Shown here piece after piece: positions 44,983 to 55,385 of a stretch of DNA of 64,000 bases. The translations under genes were made by a program, and so were the position numbers. This stretch comes from Tenodera sinensis. Taxonomy: Eukaryota; Arthropoda; Insecta; Mantodea; Mantidae. Within the stretch, counting starts at the first letter, position 1; the number at the start of each line of letters is the position of its first letter. The DNA lies in NCBI GenBank assembly GCA_030765045.1, contig CM060961.1:137614564-137678563 (forward strand). Reading direction: 5' to 3'. The notes under the pieces are model-generated. The model did not search any database. It had not been told where the DNA came from and saw only the letters and a program-made list of their open reading frames with translations.

Positions 44983-45721
44983 TGTAGCTAATTGTCGTTG
45001 TTCGTTTCTCGTTGTGTCGCCATTTGATGCGTAAATGTCGTTGGTCTCGTTTTCGCCCGTTGATTTGGTTCGTTCCCGCTAGCTCAGATTGAGATCTCTT
45101 TATTTTATCTCGGGTCTGCGTAGGTGTGATAGACTACCCAAGAAAACCTTTGTATATTATTTATTACATCTTAGATATTTTCGGGAGTTATGCCGATCTG
45201 CTACACGCAGAAGAATCGCACTCACGTCTGCACTCCACAATGTGCGGTGCTGGTCTGGGGTGAGGGGTGACGCTTTCTAGCTTACCCACGCTAGGAAAAC
45301 CGTTCTCTCCAATTTTAAATGTCATGACGTCATCCAAGAAAGCCTCGTATCCAAAATGCTATTTCCTTTTCCCGCAATTTAGAAATATCCCTTTCTATTA
45401 TAACATGTTCTTTTATGAATTTCGAATATATAATTACCTTTTTAGGATTAAACGATGTTTACTTTATATTTTATTAAATATATCGCGTGACTTTTAAGAT
45501 TAGCAGACCTGAATTTCAAACGTGTATTTTAAACTATGTAGTATGACGTCATGACTCGTTAATTTCAAACCAATAATGTGTTTATCCTACAAATTTAACG
45601 ACTATTACTTACTCATATCTGGCTTACCTTACAACACTTATCGCAAATCTCACATCCGGCAATTAAATTAAAACGTGTCTTTATCAAGCCCATTCGATTT
45701 GAAATCTAAATTTCGGTATCA
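44983..45721 (-). repeat. G2A 3' LTR (A-type)
   Basis: 739 bp. The left edge is TGTAGCTAATTG and the right edge is TTTCGGTATCA on the plus strand. Confidence 0.95.
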
Positions 45722-46485
45722 AATGCCCCCATTTATGTTATTTTATTATTTCATAATAAAATAATGTAAATGTCTTGCCCGAAAGAAAATTAAAAATTAC
45801 TGCTGTATTTTGAATAATCGGCAACACTCCCATTATATACAATTTTCAATTACACTGTTTTTGAAATTGGTTATTAACACATTTTCTCCTTAATCTTTTT
45901 AACATGACAAACCATTGTACACTTGACTAAACATTAATCCTTAAATACTAATTACAATATGTTATGGTTTCTTCTGTGACACTTTTATATAAAGGTTAAA
46001 TTTCAAGAGTCTTTCTTTATACTTCCTTCTTTTAGTTCATGTTTGCTCACTTCGCTCTCACTATCACTTGCACTGTGATTTTTCACTTTTGTTATTGTAA
46101 CACATATCTGTACTAGATCCTTTAAGCACTAAAATGTACATATATTTATATAAATCCATTACACTCTTCAGACAAGTTCTTTCTTTGTCTTTCTGTGATA
46201 ACTATCTATACATCTAAATATTTTAACAAATGTTTACAAAGTAAATATTCTGTTTTCTCTCTATGCGGAGATGAACATTTTAACAATCTTTCTGAAGCTG
46301 TTATTGTGAGCTCTATACAATATATTTTTAAGCTCTTTGTAGTATATAGCAATTCACATTCTGCATTTTTCATGAATATGTAAGTACCTGACCAATATAT
46401 GGTTTTCAAGTAAGCTAACATTTACATTTTATCTCAAAGCTGATTGGGCGCCAATAGACAATGACACTTCGAATTTTACATGAAA
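45722..46485 (-). other. G2A 3' non-coding region and polypurine tract
   Basis: The region from the pol stop to the 3' LTR has no envelope-like frame. The polypurine tract is at 45722-45733; it reads AAATGGGGGCAT on the minus strand, directly before the LTR's TGATACC. The same tract occurs at 52923 and 58389. Confidence 0.8.
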
Positions 46486-48144
46486 TCAAGGTTCCAAGGT
46501 ACCACACGGTTTCTTGTATGGTCGAAGGAGTTGTTTATGCCATCTTCCCAGACATTTTTCATTTTTAACATCTTTTAATTCATAGGTATGATAACCAAAT
46601 TTTGATATAATTTCTGCAGGACCTTTATATAACAATTCCATCCTTTTGTTCCTACCTCGCAAGGCACTTGATAACTTATGGTCTTTAACTAGTACCCAAT
46701 CGCCTATCTTAGGTTCCCATTTATGTTTTCTACTCTTTTTCTTTAATTTTCGCTTCTCTGCCTTTTTCTTGATTCGTTCAAAAGCAATTTTCGCTCTTTC
46801 TTCTTCACTTAACTGAATGTCATTAATTTTCAGTGTTTTTGGTACCCCGATCAATATTGGTTCGGGTTCAATTCCTAACATTAATTTTATTGGTGCAAAC
46901 CCAGTAGTTACATTAATGGTGTGATTGATAATCTTTTCTATCAATGGACAATATTTCACCCAATCCTTGTGATTATGATGTGTAAGTACACGTAAATAAA
47001 TTCCTATATCTCGGAGGACACGTTCTGTTGGATTCCCTGATGGAAAGTATGAGGAACAATGATTTAGTTTTCTCGAGTCTAATGTCACCCTAATCTTTCC
47101 ATTGGCCTTATTTACAATACATAGGGGATTCACAAATTCTGAATTCGAAATCTCAATAACCTCATCTTCTAATATTGACTTTATAACTGCATCTACATCT
47201 TCTCTTATTGTACTAGGGATAGCTCTCGCTTTATGTGTAAAAGGTTTGATGGGTATCATCTCAAACGAATGAGTATAAATATTACATTTACGAGGTTTCT
47301 CAGAGAATACTTCTTTATTTCGGATTAATATTTCAAACAGTTTATCCCTCTGTTGTTCATTTAGTTGATCAGCCTGAGTTACTTTTTCCCTCAACAATTC
47401 TTCTAAGTCTTCACTACTCTCCCTATCATAGTACCTAGTTGCGTCAGAAAACCTCAAATTGTGTATGAAATCATTTTTATCCCATTCTACATTTTCTTTA
47501 TTATCGATACTGTACTCTTTGACATTTACTTCAGTTAATTCCATAGCTCCTACTCTAACATATTCTACAAAGAATGTATCCCCTTGGATTTCTTCTTCCT
47601 CTTTTTCTCTTACAATAGTTTCTGAACTACTATCTTCCACAAATGGCACTATAATGGTCTCATCTTCAACTTTCATTTCTACAATCATGTTTTTAAAATT
47701 CACCACAGCTTCCCAGGCATAAAGACAATCACAACCTATTATAATATCTGTCACAAGTCTTCCTACAATCAGAAATAAAATTCCTAGTATTCTCCCATTT
47801 ATTTCAATATTTATCATTGCTTGAAATTTTACTCTCTCTTTTCGTTTTCCCACAGCTAGCGAGCAGTATATCCCATTAACTGGTAAAGACATTACTTTAA
47901 AACCACTACTTTGTAAATTATCATAAAAATTTTGTGAGCATACTGTGCTATTTGATCCCGTATCTATAATTGCATTGTATTGTTTTCCATTTACTCCAAT
48001 TTTGATTTTAGGTGGATCTCCTACTTTTTCGTTTTCGTCGATTCTATTTTTCCATTCTCTTTTCTTTTGTATCATCATTTGCCTTCCAGGACTATTTATT
48101 TCCGAGTACTTATCACAATCATTACTAGGATACCCAGTTCTCAC
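46486..48144 (-). CDS. pol: G2A Pro-(truncated Pol) fusion, expressed by -1 frameshift
   Basis: An open frame of 552 codons from a GTG at 48144; the frame itself is open from about 48183. It lies in the -1 frame relative to gag and overlaps the gag end, so it should be reached by frameshifting. Residues 58-70 (AIIDTGSNSTVCS) are the aspartic protease active site, and IIIGCDCLY (about 134-142) is its second conserved element. Residues about 300-361 are the start of RT, through PLCIVNKANGKIRVTLDSRK. At residue 361-362 the sequence jumps to SSYFPSGNPTERVLRDIG, the end of the integrase catalytic core with only its final Glu. GDWVLVKDHK and RMELLYKGPAEII (integrase C-terminal domain) follow, ending GTLEP. 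The RT palm with YxDD, RNase H, the integrase zinc domain and its two catalytic Asp are gone. The product could process Gag but not reverse transcribe. Confidence 0.9.
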   Translation of the reverse strand: MRTGYPSNDCDKYSEINSPGRQMMIQKKREWKNRIDENEKVGDPPKIKIGVNGKQYNAIIDTGSNSTVCSQNFYDNLQSSGFKVMSLPVNGIYCSLAVGKRKERVKFQAMINIEINGRILGILFLIVGRLVTDIIIGCDCLYAWEAVVNFKNMIVEMKVEDETIIVPFVEDSSSETIVREKEEEEIQGDTFFVEYVRVGAMELTEVNVKEYSIDNKENVEWDKNDFIHNLRFSDATRYYDRESSEDLEELLREKVTQADQLNEQQRDKLFEILIRNKEVFSEKPRKCNIYTHSFEMIPIKPFTHKARAIPSTIREDVDAVIKSILEDEVIEISNSEFVNPLCIVNKANGKIRVTLDSRKLNHCSSYFPSGNPTERVLRDIGIYLRVLTHHNHKDWVKYCPLIEKIINHTINVTTGFAPIKLMLGIEPEPILIGVPKTLKINDIQLSEEERAKIAFERIKKKAEKRKLKKKSRKHKWEPKIGDWVLVKDHKLSSALRGRNKRMELLYKGPAEIISKFGYHTYELKDVKNEKCLGRWHKQLLRPYKKPCGTLEP

Positions 48145-50138
48145 TGAAGGCGCGTTTGACCGGGTCTGGCGTTTCCCTGATTTTTAGGTATTGCTCCTGT
48201 ACTATTTCCCGAATTGTTACTTCTGTTTTCGTGCATTAAATCGGGGTTACTTCCTACCATGTTTTTGACCGTGTTAATGGCTTCAACCATTTCATCATTT
48301 TCGGGGGAATTTCGTCCATTAGAATACCTTCTCCCTGACCTCGGTCTAAACTCATTATCTCTGTTTGTCCAATACCCATCATTTGAATTTCTACTATGCC
48401 CAAAATAACGTCCCCGTCTACCTCGATCAAATCTATTTGTATTCATATAATTCACCCTTATATTTCTTCCCCTTAGATTACCATTTCTATTTTGGTGATG
48501 CCCTTCCTGGTTATATCTACCTTGATTTTCCCACCGGAATGATTCCATCCTTGGTACTGGTCCCTTATATCTTTCCCTAATCTCACTTCTATTCTGATAA
48601 TACTGTGCCCCTTGCCCGAAAGAATTTACAGTTTCTTTTCCTTCATATTTATTTCCAAATGCGTGTTTTGGCTTATTGACTTCTAAGGCTGATAATAATT
48701 CGATCATAGCTGCAATGCTATCGGGTCGGGCTATGATTAGGTAGTGTTGAAGTGTTTCCGGAAAATGTGGAGTAACTATATTTATTAGATCTTTTTCATC
48801 TAAGGGAGGATCCAACATCTTCGATTTTCTCGCTATTCTCATAAAATAGTTGACCATCGATTCTTCCGATCTAGGATTAAACTTTCCATTGCTTAATTCA
48901 ACTCTAATATTAGCCTGCCTACTAGCTCCCCAATATCTGGTTAAAAAGATGTTCCTAAAGGTCCTGTAATCATTATTGTTACCCATAGAAAGGCCTAGCC
49001 AATTGGCAGCATTACCCTTTAGGCATTTTCTTACTATCACCATCTTGTACTCCTCCGGTATACGTTTCACCGTGAAGTACTCTTGTAACCCTTCTAAAAA
49101 GGCTTTAGGATCATCTGAATCTTCATTTTCAAAAACTGGAGGTGTCATTTCATTTAAGACATGGTTAGGCCAATGTAAATTTGAATTGTCACCTATCCCT
49201 GAGCTATTTCCGAGATCAGAATGGGAATTACTGTTACCCCTATTTTGCATCGAAATGTCAGCTGATACACCTGGTATTGCCTCGTTTCTTGCAACTTCAT
49301 TACTAAGATTGTTGTGATTACATGCATTTTCATTTAATTTCAAATTTTCTAAGGCCTCTTTTACCTGAGTAATTTCTGTCACTACTCCTTTTATTTGGTC
49401 TGTAACATCCTCCAAATTTCTAGCCTGCCTTGCACTTTCTACATCAGATCTTTCCATTCTAACTTTACACCCCTGTAGCTCTTCTCTAATTTCTTCCCTG
49501 TCTTTATCTAACCTTTGTACTACCTCTTCCCTTTGTTTGTCTAATTTATATGTTACTCTTTCCCTTTCTTTCTCTAATTTTTCACTAACTTGTTGACCTA
49601 ATTTCTTTTCAGAATTCTTTACTTCTTGCCTTATTGTCTCTAATTCTCCCTTAACCTGTTCTCTATTTTCTTTTACTTCACTACTAACTTTATTAATTTC
49701 CTCCCTAACTTCTTCCCTAAAGGTTTCGAAAGCTCTCTTCTGATTTTCCAATTGCATTCCCAATTCCTGTTGTCCCTTCTCTAATTTCTGTCCTAACTCT
49801 ATACTAGTTTCATCTATCTTTTGACTTAACTCTGTACTCATCTTTTTCACTGTTCTTAATTCTTTACTAGTTTCATCTATCTTTTGACTTAACTCTGTAC
49901 TCATCTTTTTCATTATCTTTTGAAACATATTCTCTATTTCTGACATAATCACTGGCCTTTCTGAATTAGTACTAAACATTTCTGAGCTACCTCTAGGTGT
50001 TTCTCTAACGTTCTGATCTTCTACTTCTTGGCATATTCTGCTACCGATTATATTTTGATTATATTCTTCCATCCTAACTGCACTTTTCTCAATTTCCGGA
50101 CTCTCAAAACCTAGAAAATCGCTATCACTGTCTTCCAT
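48141..50138 (-). CDS. gag: Gag polyprotein of G2A (665 aa, intact)
   Basis: Structural Gag of a Ty3/gypsy-type retrotransposon. I start it at the first in-frame ATG (50138, MEDSDSDFLGFESPEIEK), although the frame is open a little further upstream. Residues about 70-290 form a long charged coiled coil. It includes repeated units of the MSTELSQKIDETSKELRTVK type, then REEVVQRLDKDREEIREEL. Residues about 330-490 are the gag core (EMTPPVFENEDSDDPKAFLE, EYFTVKRIPEEYK, FRNIFLTRYWGASRQ, KMLDPPLDEKDLI), homologous to G1 Gag. The tail is Arg/Gly/Asn-rich (RGRRGRYFGHSRNSND) with no CCHC zinc knuckle. It ends GQTRLQ with TGA overlapping the start of the pol frame. Confidence 0.93.
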   Translation of the reverse strand: MEDSDSDFLGFESPEIEKSAVRMEEYNQNIIGSRICQEVEDQNVRETPRGSSEMFSTNSERPVIMSEIENMFQKIMKKMSTELSQKIDETSKELRTVKKMSTELSQKIDETSIELGQKLEKGQQELGMQLENQKRAFETFREEVREEINKVSSEVKENREQVKGELETIRQEVKNSEKKLGQQVSEKLEKERERVTYKLDKQREEVVQRLDKDREEIREELQGCKVRMERSDVESARQARNLEDVTDQIKGVVTEITQVKEALENLKLNENACNHNNLSNEVARNEAIPGVSADISMQNRGNSNSHSDLGNSSGIGDNSNLHWPNHVLNEMTPPVFENEDSDDPKAFLEGLQEYFTVKRIPEEYKMVIVRKCLKGNAANWLGLSMGNNNDYRTFRNIFLTRYWGASRQANIRVELSNGKFNPRSEESMVNYFMRIARKSKMLDPPLDEKDLINIVTPHFPETLQHYLIIARPDSIAAMIELLSALEVNKPKHAFGNKYEGKETVNSFGQGAQYYQNRSEIRERYKGPVPRMESFRWENQGRYNQEGHHQNRNGNLRGRNIRVNYMNTNRFDRGRRGRYFGHSRNSNDGYWTNRDNEFRPRSGRRYSNGRNSPENDEMVEAINTVKNMVGSNPDLMHENRSNNSGNSTGAIPKNQGNARPGQTRLQ
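48171..48177 (-). promoter_or_regulatory. -1 frameshift slippery heptamer GGGAAAC (G2A)
   Basis: On the minus strand the gag codons CAG-GGA-AAC contain G-GGA-AAC in the exact X-XXY-YYZ phase for -1 slippage. Reading on from there in the -1 frame gives the protease frame. A 5-nt spacer (48166-48170) separates it from a 7-bp stem: ACCCGGT 48165-48159 pairs with ACTGGGT 48138-48132, with one G-U pair and a 20-nt loop. GCCTTC in the loop could pair with GAAGGC at 48086-48081 to form a pseudoknot. The heptamer and stem are present in all three G2 copies. Confidence 0.8.
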
Positions 50139-50328
50139 TGCTAAGCTATTTACATGTGTTTTTCTACTCACCAATATTTAATAATTTTCACTATTTCACT
50201 ATTTTTTTTTTTAAACTGCACTTAAACTTGTTCACTACACATTTCACAGATGTTGACACGCTGGGCACCTTCTTGTCTGCTGGTTCGATGCTGGCTTGGT
50301 CGTCTTGGGGTTGGTCTATTGTCTCGAC

Positions 50329-50347
50329 GCCACACGTTGGGTCGCCA
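50329..50347 (-). promoter_or_regulatory. G2A primer-binding site (lysine-tRNA type, altered)
   Basis: TGGCGACCCAACGTGTGGC on the minus strand, two bases inside the 5' LTR. Relative to the G2B form (TGGCGCCCAACGTGGGGC) it has one inserted base and one substitution. An identical site is at 62996-63014. Confidence 0.75.
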
Positions 50348-50349
50348 TT

Positions 50350-51088
50350 TGTAGCTAGTAGTCGTTGTTCGTTTCTCGTTGTGTCGCCATTTGATGCGTA
50401 AATGTCGTTGGTCTCGTTTTCGCCCGTTGATTTGGTTCGTTCCCGCTAGCTCAGATTGAGATCTCTTTATTTGATCTCGGGTCTGCTTAGGTGTGATAGA
50501 CTACCCAAAAAAACCTTTGTATATTATTTATTACATCTTAGATACTTTCGGGAGTTATGCCGATCTGCTACACGCAGAAGAATCGCACTCACGTCTGCAC
50601 TCCACAACGTGCGGTGCTGGTCTGGGGTGAGGGGTGACGCTTTCTAGCTTACCCACGCTAGGAAAACCGTTCTCTCCAATTTTAAATGTCATGACGTCAT
50701 CCAAGCATGCCTCGTATCCAAAATGCTATTTCCTTTTCCCGCAATTTAGAAATATCCCTTTCTATTATAACATGTTCTTTTATGAATTTCGAATATATAA
50801 TTACCTTTTTAGGATTAAACGATGTTTACTTTATATTTTATTAAATATATCGCGTGACTTTTAAGATTAGCAGACCTGAATTTCAAACGTGTATTTTAAA
50901 CTATGTAGTATGACGTCATGACTCGTTAATTTCAAACCAATAATGTGTTTATCCTACAAATTTAACGACTATTATTTACTCATATCTGGCTCACCTTACA
51001 ACACTTATCGCAAATCTCACATCCGGCAATTAAATTAAAACGTGTCTTTATCAAGCCCATTCGATTTGAAATCTAAATTTTGGTATCA
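50350..51088 (-). repeat. G2A 5' LTR (A-type)
   Basis: 739 bp. The left edge is TGTAGCTAGTAG and the right edge is TTTTGGTATCA on the plus strand. It matches the LTR at 63017-63755 essentially base for base. Confidence 0.95.
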
Positions 51089-51990
51089 GTTGGTATTTAA
51101 GTTTAATGTCTTTCAAGGATGCGACAAGAAGATTTTGAAGAAAATAGCCCCACCCTAAACTACCATTTACATGGAAACGTTTTCGAAAATTTTTATTTTC
51201 TTGAAAATGGCTCTAACAATTTTGATTAAAATGTCATATGTTTGAGATATTTTTATGACAAATGAAATATATATTTTGAATTTTCTGGCTACAGCCTATG
51301 TAGTCCTTTTTGCTCTGGATGACTTTTGAATAACTCGTAAACTGTAAGAGATAGAGAAAATTTTAATGTACAAAAAATGTAGATCTCCCTGAAACACACA
51401 ATTGATGTCTGAATACAATTTTTTGGAGAGTGAACCATTTCGGAGATATGTCAGTTTCAGAAAAACAAACTTTGGTGAAATGGAACATCGTTGTTCATTT
51501 TTTTATATGTTAAGCATGCAAAGAGAAAGGGATCTCAAAGATTTAAAAGATTTGAGTATTGCACAAAGCCTACTGTATTCTAATATTCCCGTTACACCAA
51601 CAAGGAAATAAGCAATAAAATAATTTGTACAAATGTTTATCTTAACACAAAGAAGATATAGGAATAAGAGTTTGTAAGAATGGTTAGTAGAAGAGTAGAG
51701 AAAGTAATGTAGTGCAACACGTCAGATTTTTAAATTTAGCACATACCTGTCTCTGTCTACTTGCTGGTTATGCTTTAGGATGGCTTGTTGATACTGGGAG
51801 TCAAGTTAACTCGGATATCAGTGCTGCCTAGTACAGCAAGGTTCCTCACACTGTATATATATATCTATGCTGCTTGTATTTCTTGTGGGTGTTATTCTTT
51901 TCCCCAAACGTGAACTAAATCCACCACACCTTTCTTTCAACAACGGTTATCACCACCAAATAGATTGCATGGAATGCAGAATAAAGCATG
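51089..51990. other. Flank between G2A and the G2B array
   Basis: No gene recognised. The first 245 bp (51089-51333) recur at 63756-64000 next to the last LTR of the window. A 69-codon open frame at 51402-51611 has no family resemblance. Confidence 0.6.
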
Positions 51991-52187
51991 TTTACTTTCT
52001 CTACTGGTAAGTAGGGGAAGTATTGTATTCCACCCAAAAATTCGATGTCGAGATTCCACCGGAAATATGTTTTCAGACCCCCTGAATCAAAAAAATAAAG
52101 CATTTTTAGAAAAAGGACTGTGTGTGTGCTTGCGTGTGTGTCTGTGTGTGTGTGTGTGTGTGTCTGTGTGTGTGTCTGTGTGTGTCT
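51991..52187 (+). repeat. Dispersed repeat D2 with (GT)n tail, copy 2
   Basis: It matches 44724-44939 through TACTGGTAAGTAGGGGAAGT and ATTGTATTCCACCCAAA, then a GT/CTGT run. The G2B array begins inside this run (after GTCT 52184-52187), so it interrupts the repeat. Confidence 0.88.
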
Positions 52188-52922
52188 TGTGGCGTAATGT
52201 CGTTGGTCTCTCGTTGTGTCGCCCTTTGATTTGGTTCGTTCCGGCTAGTCAGGATGAGATCTCTTTCTTTATCTCGGGTACGCGCAGGTGTTATAGACTA
52301 CCCAAGAAAACCTTTGTATAGTATTGTTTATTACTTCTTATATACTTTCGGGAGTTATGCCGATTCTACATGTAGAGGAATCGCACTCACGTCTGCACAC
52401 CATAACTTGCAGTACTGGTCTGGGCTGAGTAGTGACGCTTTCTGGCGTCCCCACGCTAAGAAAACGTTCTCTCCAATTTTAAATGTCATGACGTCATCCA
52501 AGAAAGCCTCGTATCCAAAATGCTATTTCCTTTTCCCGCAATTTAGAAATGTCCCTTTCTATTATAACATGTTCTTTTATGAATTTCGAATATATAATTA
52601 CCTTTTTAGGATTAAACGATGTTTACTTTATATTTTATTAAATATATCGCGCGACTTTTAAGATTGGCAGACCTGAATTTCAAACGTGTATTTAAACTAT
52701 GTAGTATGACGTCATGACTCGTTAATTTCAAACCAATAATGTGTTTATCCTACAAATTTAACGACTATTATTTACTCATATCTTGCTCACCTTAAAACAC
52801 TTCCTACTCTATTATCTACATATGTTATTACTCAACACTTAACGCAAATCTCACATCCGGCAATTAAATTAAAACGTGTCTTTATCAAGCCCATTCGATT
52901 TGAAATCTAAATTTCGGTATCA
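52188..52922 (-). repeat. G2B 3' LTR (B-type)
   Basis: 735 bp. The plus-strand left edge is TGTGGCGTAATG and the right edge is TTTCGGTATCA. Relative to A-type LTRs it lacks part of the outer 60 bp and carries an extra segment of about 40 bp with TACTCTATTATCTACATATG near 52805. Confidence 0.95.
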
Positions 52923-53687
52923 AATGCCCCCATTTATGTTATTTTATTATTTCATAATAAAATAATGTAAATGTCTTGCCCGAAAGAAAAATTAAAAATT
53001 ACTCCTTTATTTTGAATAATCGGCAACACTCCCATTATATACAATTTTCAATTACACTGTTTTGAAATTGGTTATTAACATATTTTCTCATTAATCTTTT
53101 TAACATGACAAACAATTATACACTTGACTTAACATTAATCCTTAAATACTAATTACAATATGTTATGGTTTCTTCTGTGAAGCTTTTATATAAAGGTTAA
53201 ATTTCAAGAGTCTTTCTTTATACTTCCTTCTTTTAGTTCATGTTTGCTCACTTCGCTCTCACTATCACTTGCACTGTGAATTTTCACTTTTGTTATTGTA
53301 ACACATATCTGTACTAGATCCTTTAAGCACTAAAATGTACATATATTTATATAAATCCATTACACTCTTCAGACAAGTTCTTTCTTTGTCTTGCTGTGAT
53401 AACTATCTATACATCTAAATATTTTAACAAATGTTTTACAAAGTAAATATTCTGTTTTCTCTCTATGCGGAGATGAACATTTTAACAATCTTTCTGAAGC
53501 TGTTATTGTGAGCTCTATACAATATATTCTTAAGCTCTTTGTAGTATATAGCAATTCACATTCTGCATTTTTCATGAATATGTAAGTACCTGACCAATAT
53601 ATGGTTTTCAAGTAAGCTAACATTTACATTTTATCTCAAAGCTGATTGGGCGCCAATAGACAATGACACTTCGAATTTTACATGAAA
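52923..53687 (-). other. G2B 3' non-coding region
   Basis: Equivalent to 45722-46485. It contains the polypurine tract at 52923-52934 and no envelope-like frame. Confidence 0.75.
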
Positions 53688-55385
53688 TCAAGGTTCCAAG
53701 GTACCACACGGTTTCTTGTATGGTCGAAGGAGTTGTTTATGCCATCTTCCCAGACATTTTTCATTTTTAACATCTTTTAATTCATAGGTATGATAACCAA
53801 ATTTTGATATAATTTCTGCAGGACCTTTATATAACAATTCCATCCTTTTGTTCCTACCTCGCAAGGCACTTGATAACTTATGGTCTTTAACTAGTACCCA
53901 ATCGCCTATCTTAGGTTCCCATTTATGTTTTCTACTCTTTTTCTTTAATTTTCGCTTCTCTGCCTTTTTCTTGATTCGTTCAAAAGCAATTTTCGCTCTT
54001 TCTTCTTCACTTAACTGAATGTCATTAATTTTCAGTGTTTTTGGTACCCCGATCAATATTGGTTCTGGTTCAATTCCTAACATTAATTTTATTGGTGCAA
54101 ACCCAGTAGTTACATTAATGGTGTGATTGATAATCTTTTCTATCAATGGACAATATTTCACCCAATCCTTGTGATTATGATGTGTAAGTACACGTAAATA
54201 AATTCCTATATCTCGGAGGACACGTTCTGTTGGATTCCCTGATGGAAAGTATGAGGAACAATAATTTAGTTTTCTCGCGTCTAATGTCACCCTAATCTTT
54301 CCATTGGCCTTATTTACAATACATAGGGGATTCACAAATTCTGAATTCGAAATCTCAATAACCTCATCTTCTAACATTGACTTTATAACTGCATCTACCT
54401 CTTCTCTTATTGTACTAGGGATAGCTCTCGCTTTATGTGTAAAAGGTTTGATGGGTATCATCTCAAACGAATGAGTATAAATATTACATTTACCAGGTTT
54501 CTCAGAGAATACTTCTTTATTTCGGATTAATATTTCAAACAGTTTATCCCTCTGTTGTTCATTTAGTTGATCAGCCTGAGTTACCTTTTCCCTCAACAAT
54601 TCTTCTAAGTCTTCACTACTCTCCCTATCATAGTACCTAGTTGCATCAGAAAACCTCAAATTGTCTATGAAATCATTTTTATCCCATTCTACATTTTCTT
54701 TATTATCGACACTGTACTCTTTGACATTTACTTCAGTTAATTCTATAGCTCCTACTTTAACATATTCTACAAAGAATGTATCCCCTTGGATTTCTTCTTC
54801 CTCTTTTTCTCTTACAATAGTTTCTGAACTACTATCTTCCACAAAAGGCACTATAATGGTCTCATCTTCAACTTTCATTTTTACAATCATGTTTTTAAAA
54901 TTCACCACAGCTTCCCAGGCATAAAGACAATCACAACCTATTATAATATCTGTCACAAGTCTTCCTACAATCAGAAATAAAATTCCTAGTATTCTCCCAT
55001 TTATTTCAATATTTATCATTGCTTGAAATTTTACTCTCTCTTTTCGTTTTCCCACAGCTAGCGAGCAATATATCCCATTAACTGGTAAAGACATTACTTT
55101 AAAACCACTACTTTGTAAATTATCATAAAAATTTTGTGAGCATACTGTGCTATTTGATCCCGTATCTATAATGCATTGTATTGTTTTCCATTTACTCCAA
55201 TTTTGATTTTAGGTGGATCTCCTACTTTTTCGTTTTCGTCAATTCTATTTTTCCATTCTCTTTTCTTTTGTATCATCATTTGCCTTCCAGGACTATTTAT
55301 TTCCGAGTACTTATCACAATCATTACTAGGATACCCAGTTCTCACTGAAGGCGCGTTTGACCGGGTCTGGTGTTTCCCTGATTTT
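53688..55385 (-). pseudogene. pol: G2B Pro-(truncated Pol) frame, protease broken
   Basis: Same fusion as in G2A, with the same RT/integrase deletion joint (TLDARKLNYCSSYFPSGNPT). One base is missing at about 55172 relative to G2A. The protease frame now reads NAL and stops at TAG exactly where the catalytic DTG should begin. The longest uninterrupted piece afterwards is 468 codons from the ATG at 55094. Frameshift products from gag would therefore end just before the protease active site. Confidence 0.88.

Larger units (their letters stand above)
44983..51088 (-). mobile_element. LTR retrotransposon G2A, pol-deleted Ty3/gypsy type
   Basis: A single complete insertion on the minus strand: LTR 51088-50350, primer site, gag, pol-derived fusion frame, 3' region, polypurine tract, LTR 45721-44983. 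The 4-bp direct repeat GTTG flanks it (44979-44982 and 51089-51092). The LTRs are 739 bp each, begin TGATACC and end CTACA on the minus strand, and differ at roughly a dozen sites by eye. Gag and the protease-containing frame are open, but most of RT, RNase H and the integrase core are deleted, so it is non-autonomous. Integrase-tail and Gag similarity ties it to G1. Confidence 0.95.

Noticed and set aside
45722..46485. Possible envelope gene between pol and the 3' LTR of G2A (and at 52923, 58389)
   Set aside because: Only short frames (71-84 codons), without signal peptide, membrane anchor or cleavage-site pattern.
48976..49317. 113-codon plus-strand frame antisense to gag, repeated at 56186 and 61643
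   Set aside because: It is a shadow of the conserved gag core on the opposite strand. Its conservation follows from gag.
52254..52661. 135-codon open frame within the LTR, repeated at 57720-58127
   Set aside because: It lies wholly inside the B-type LTR. The A-type LTR breaks it into other frames, so it is not conserved as a protein.
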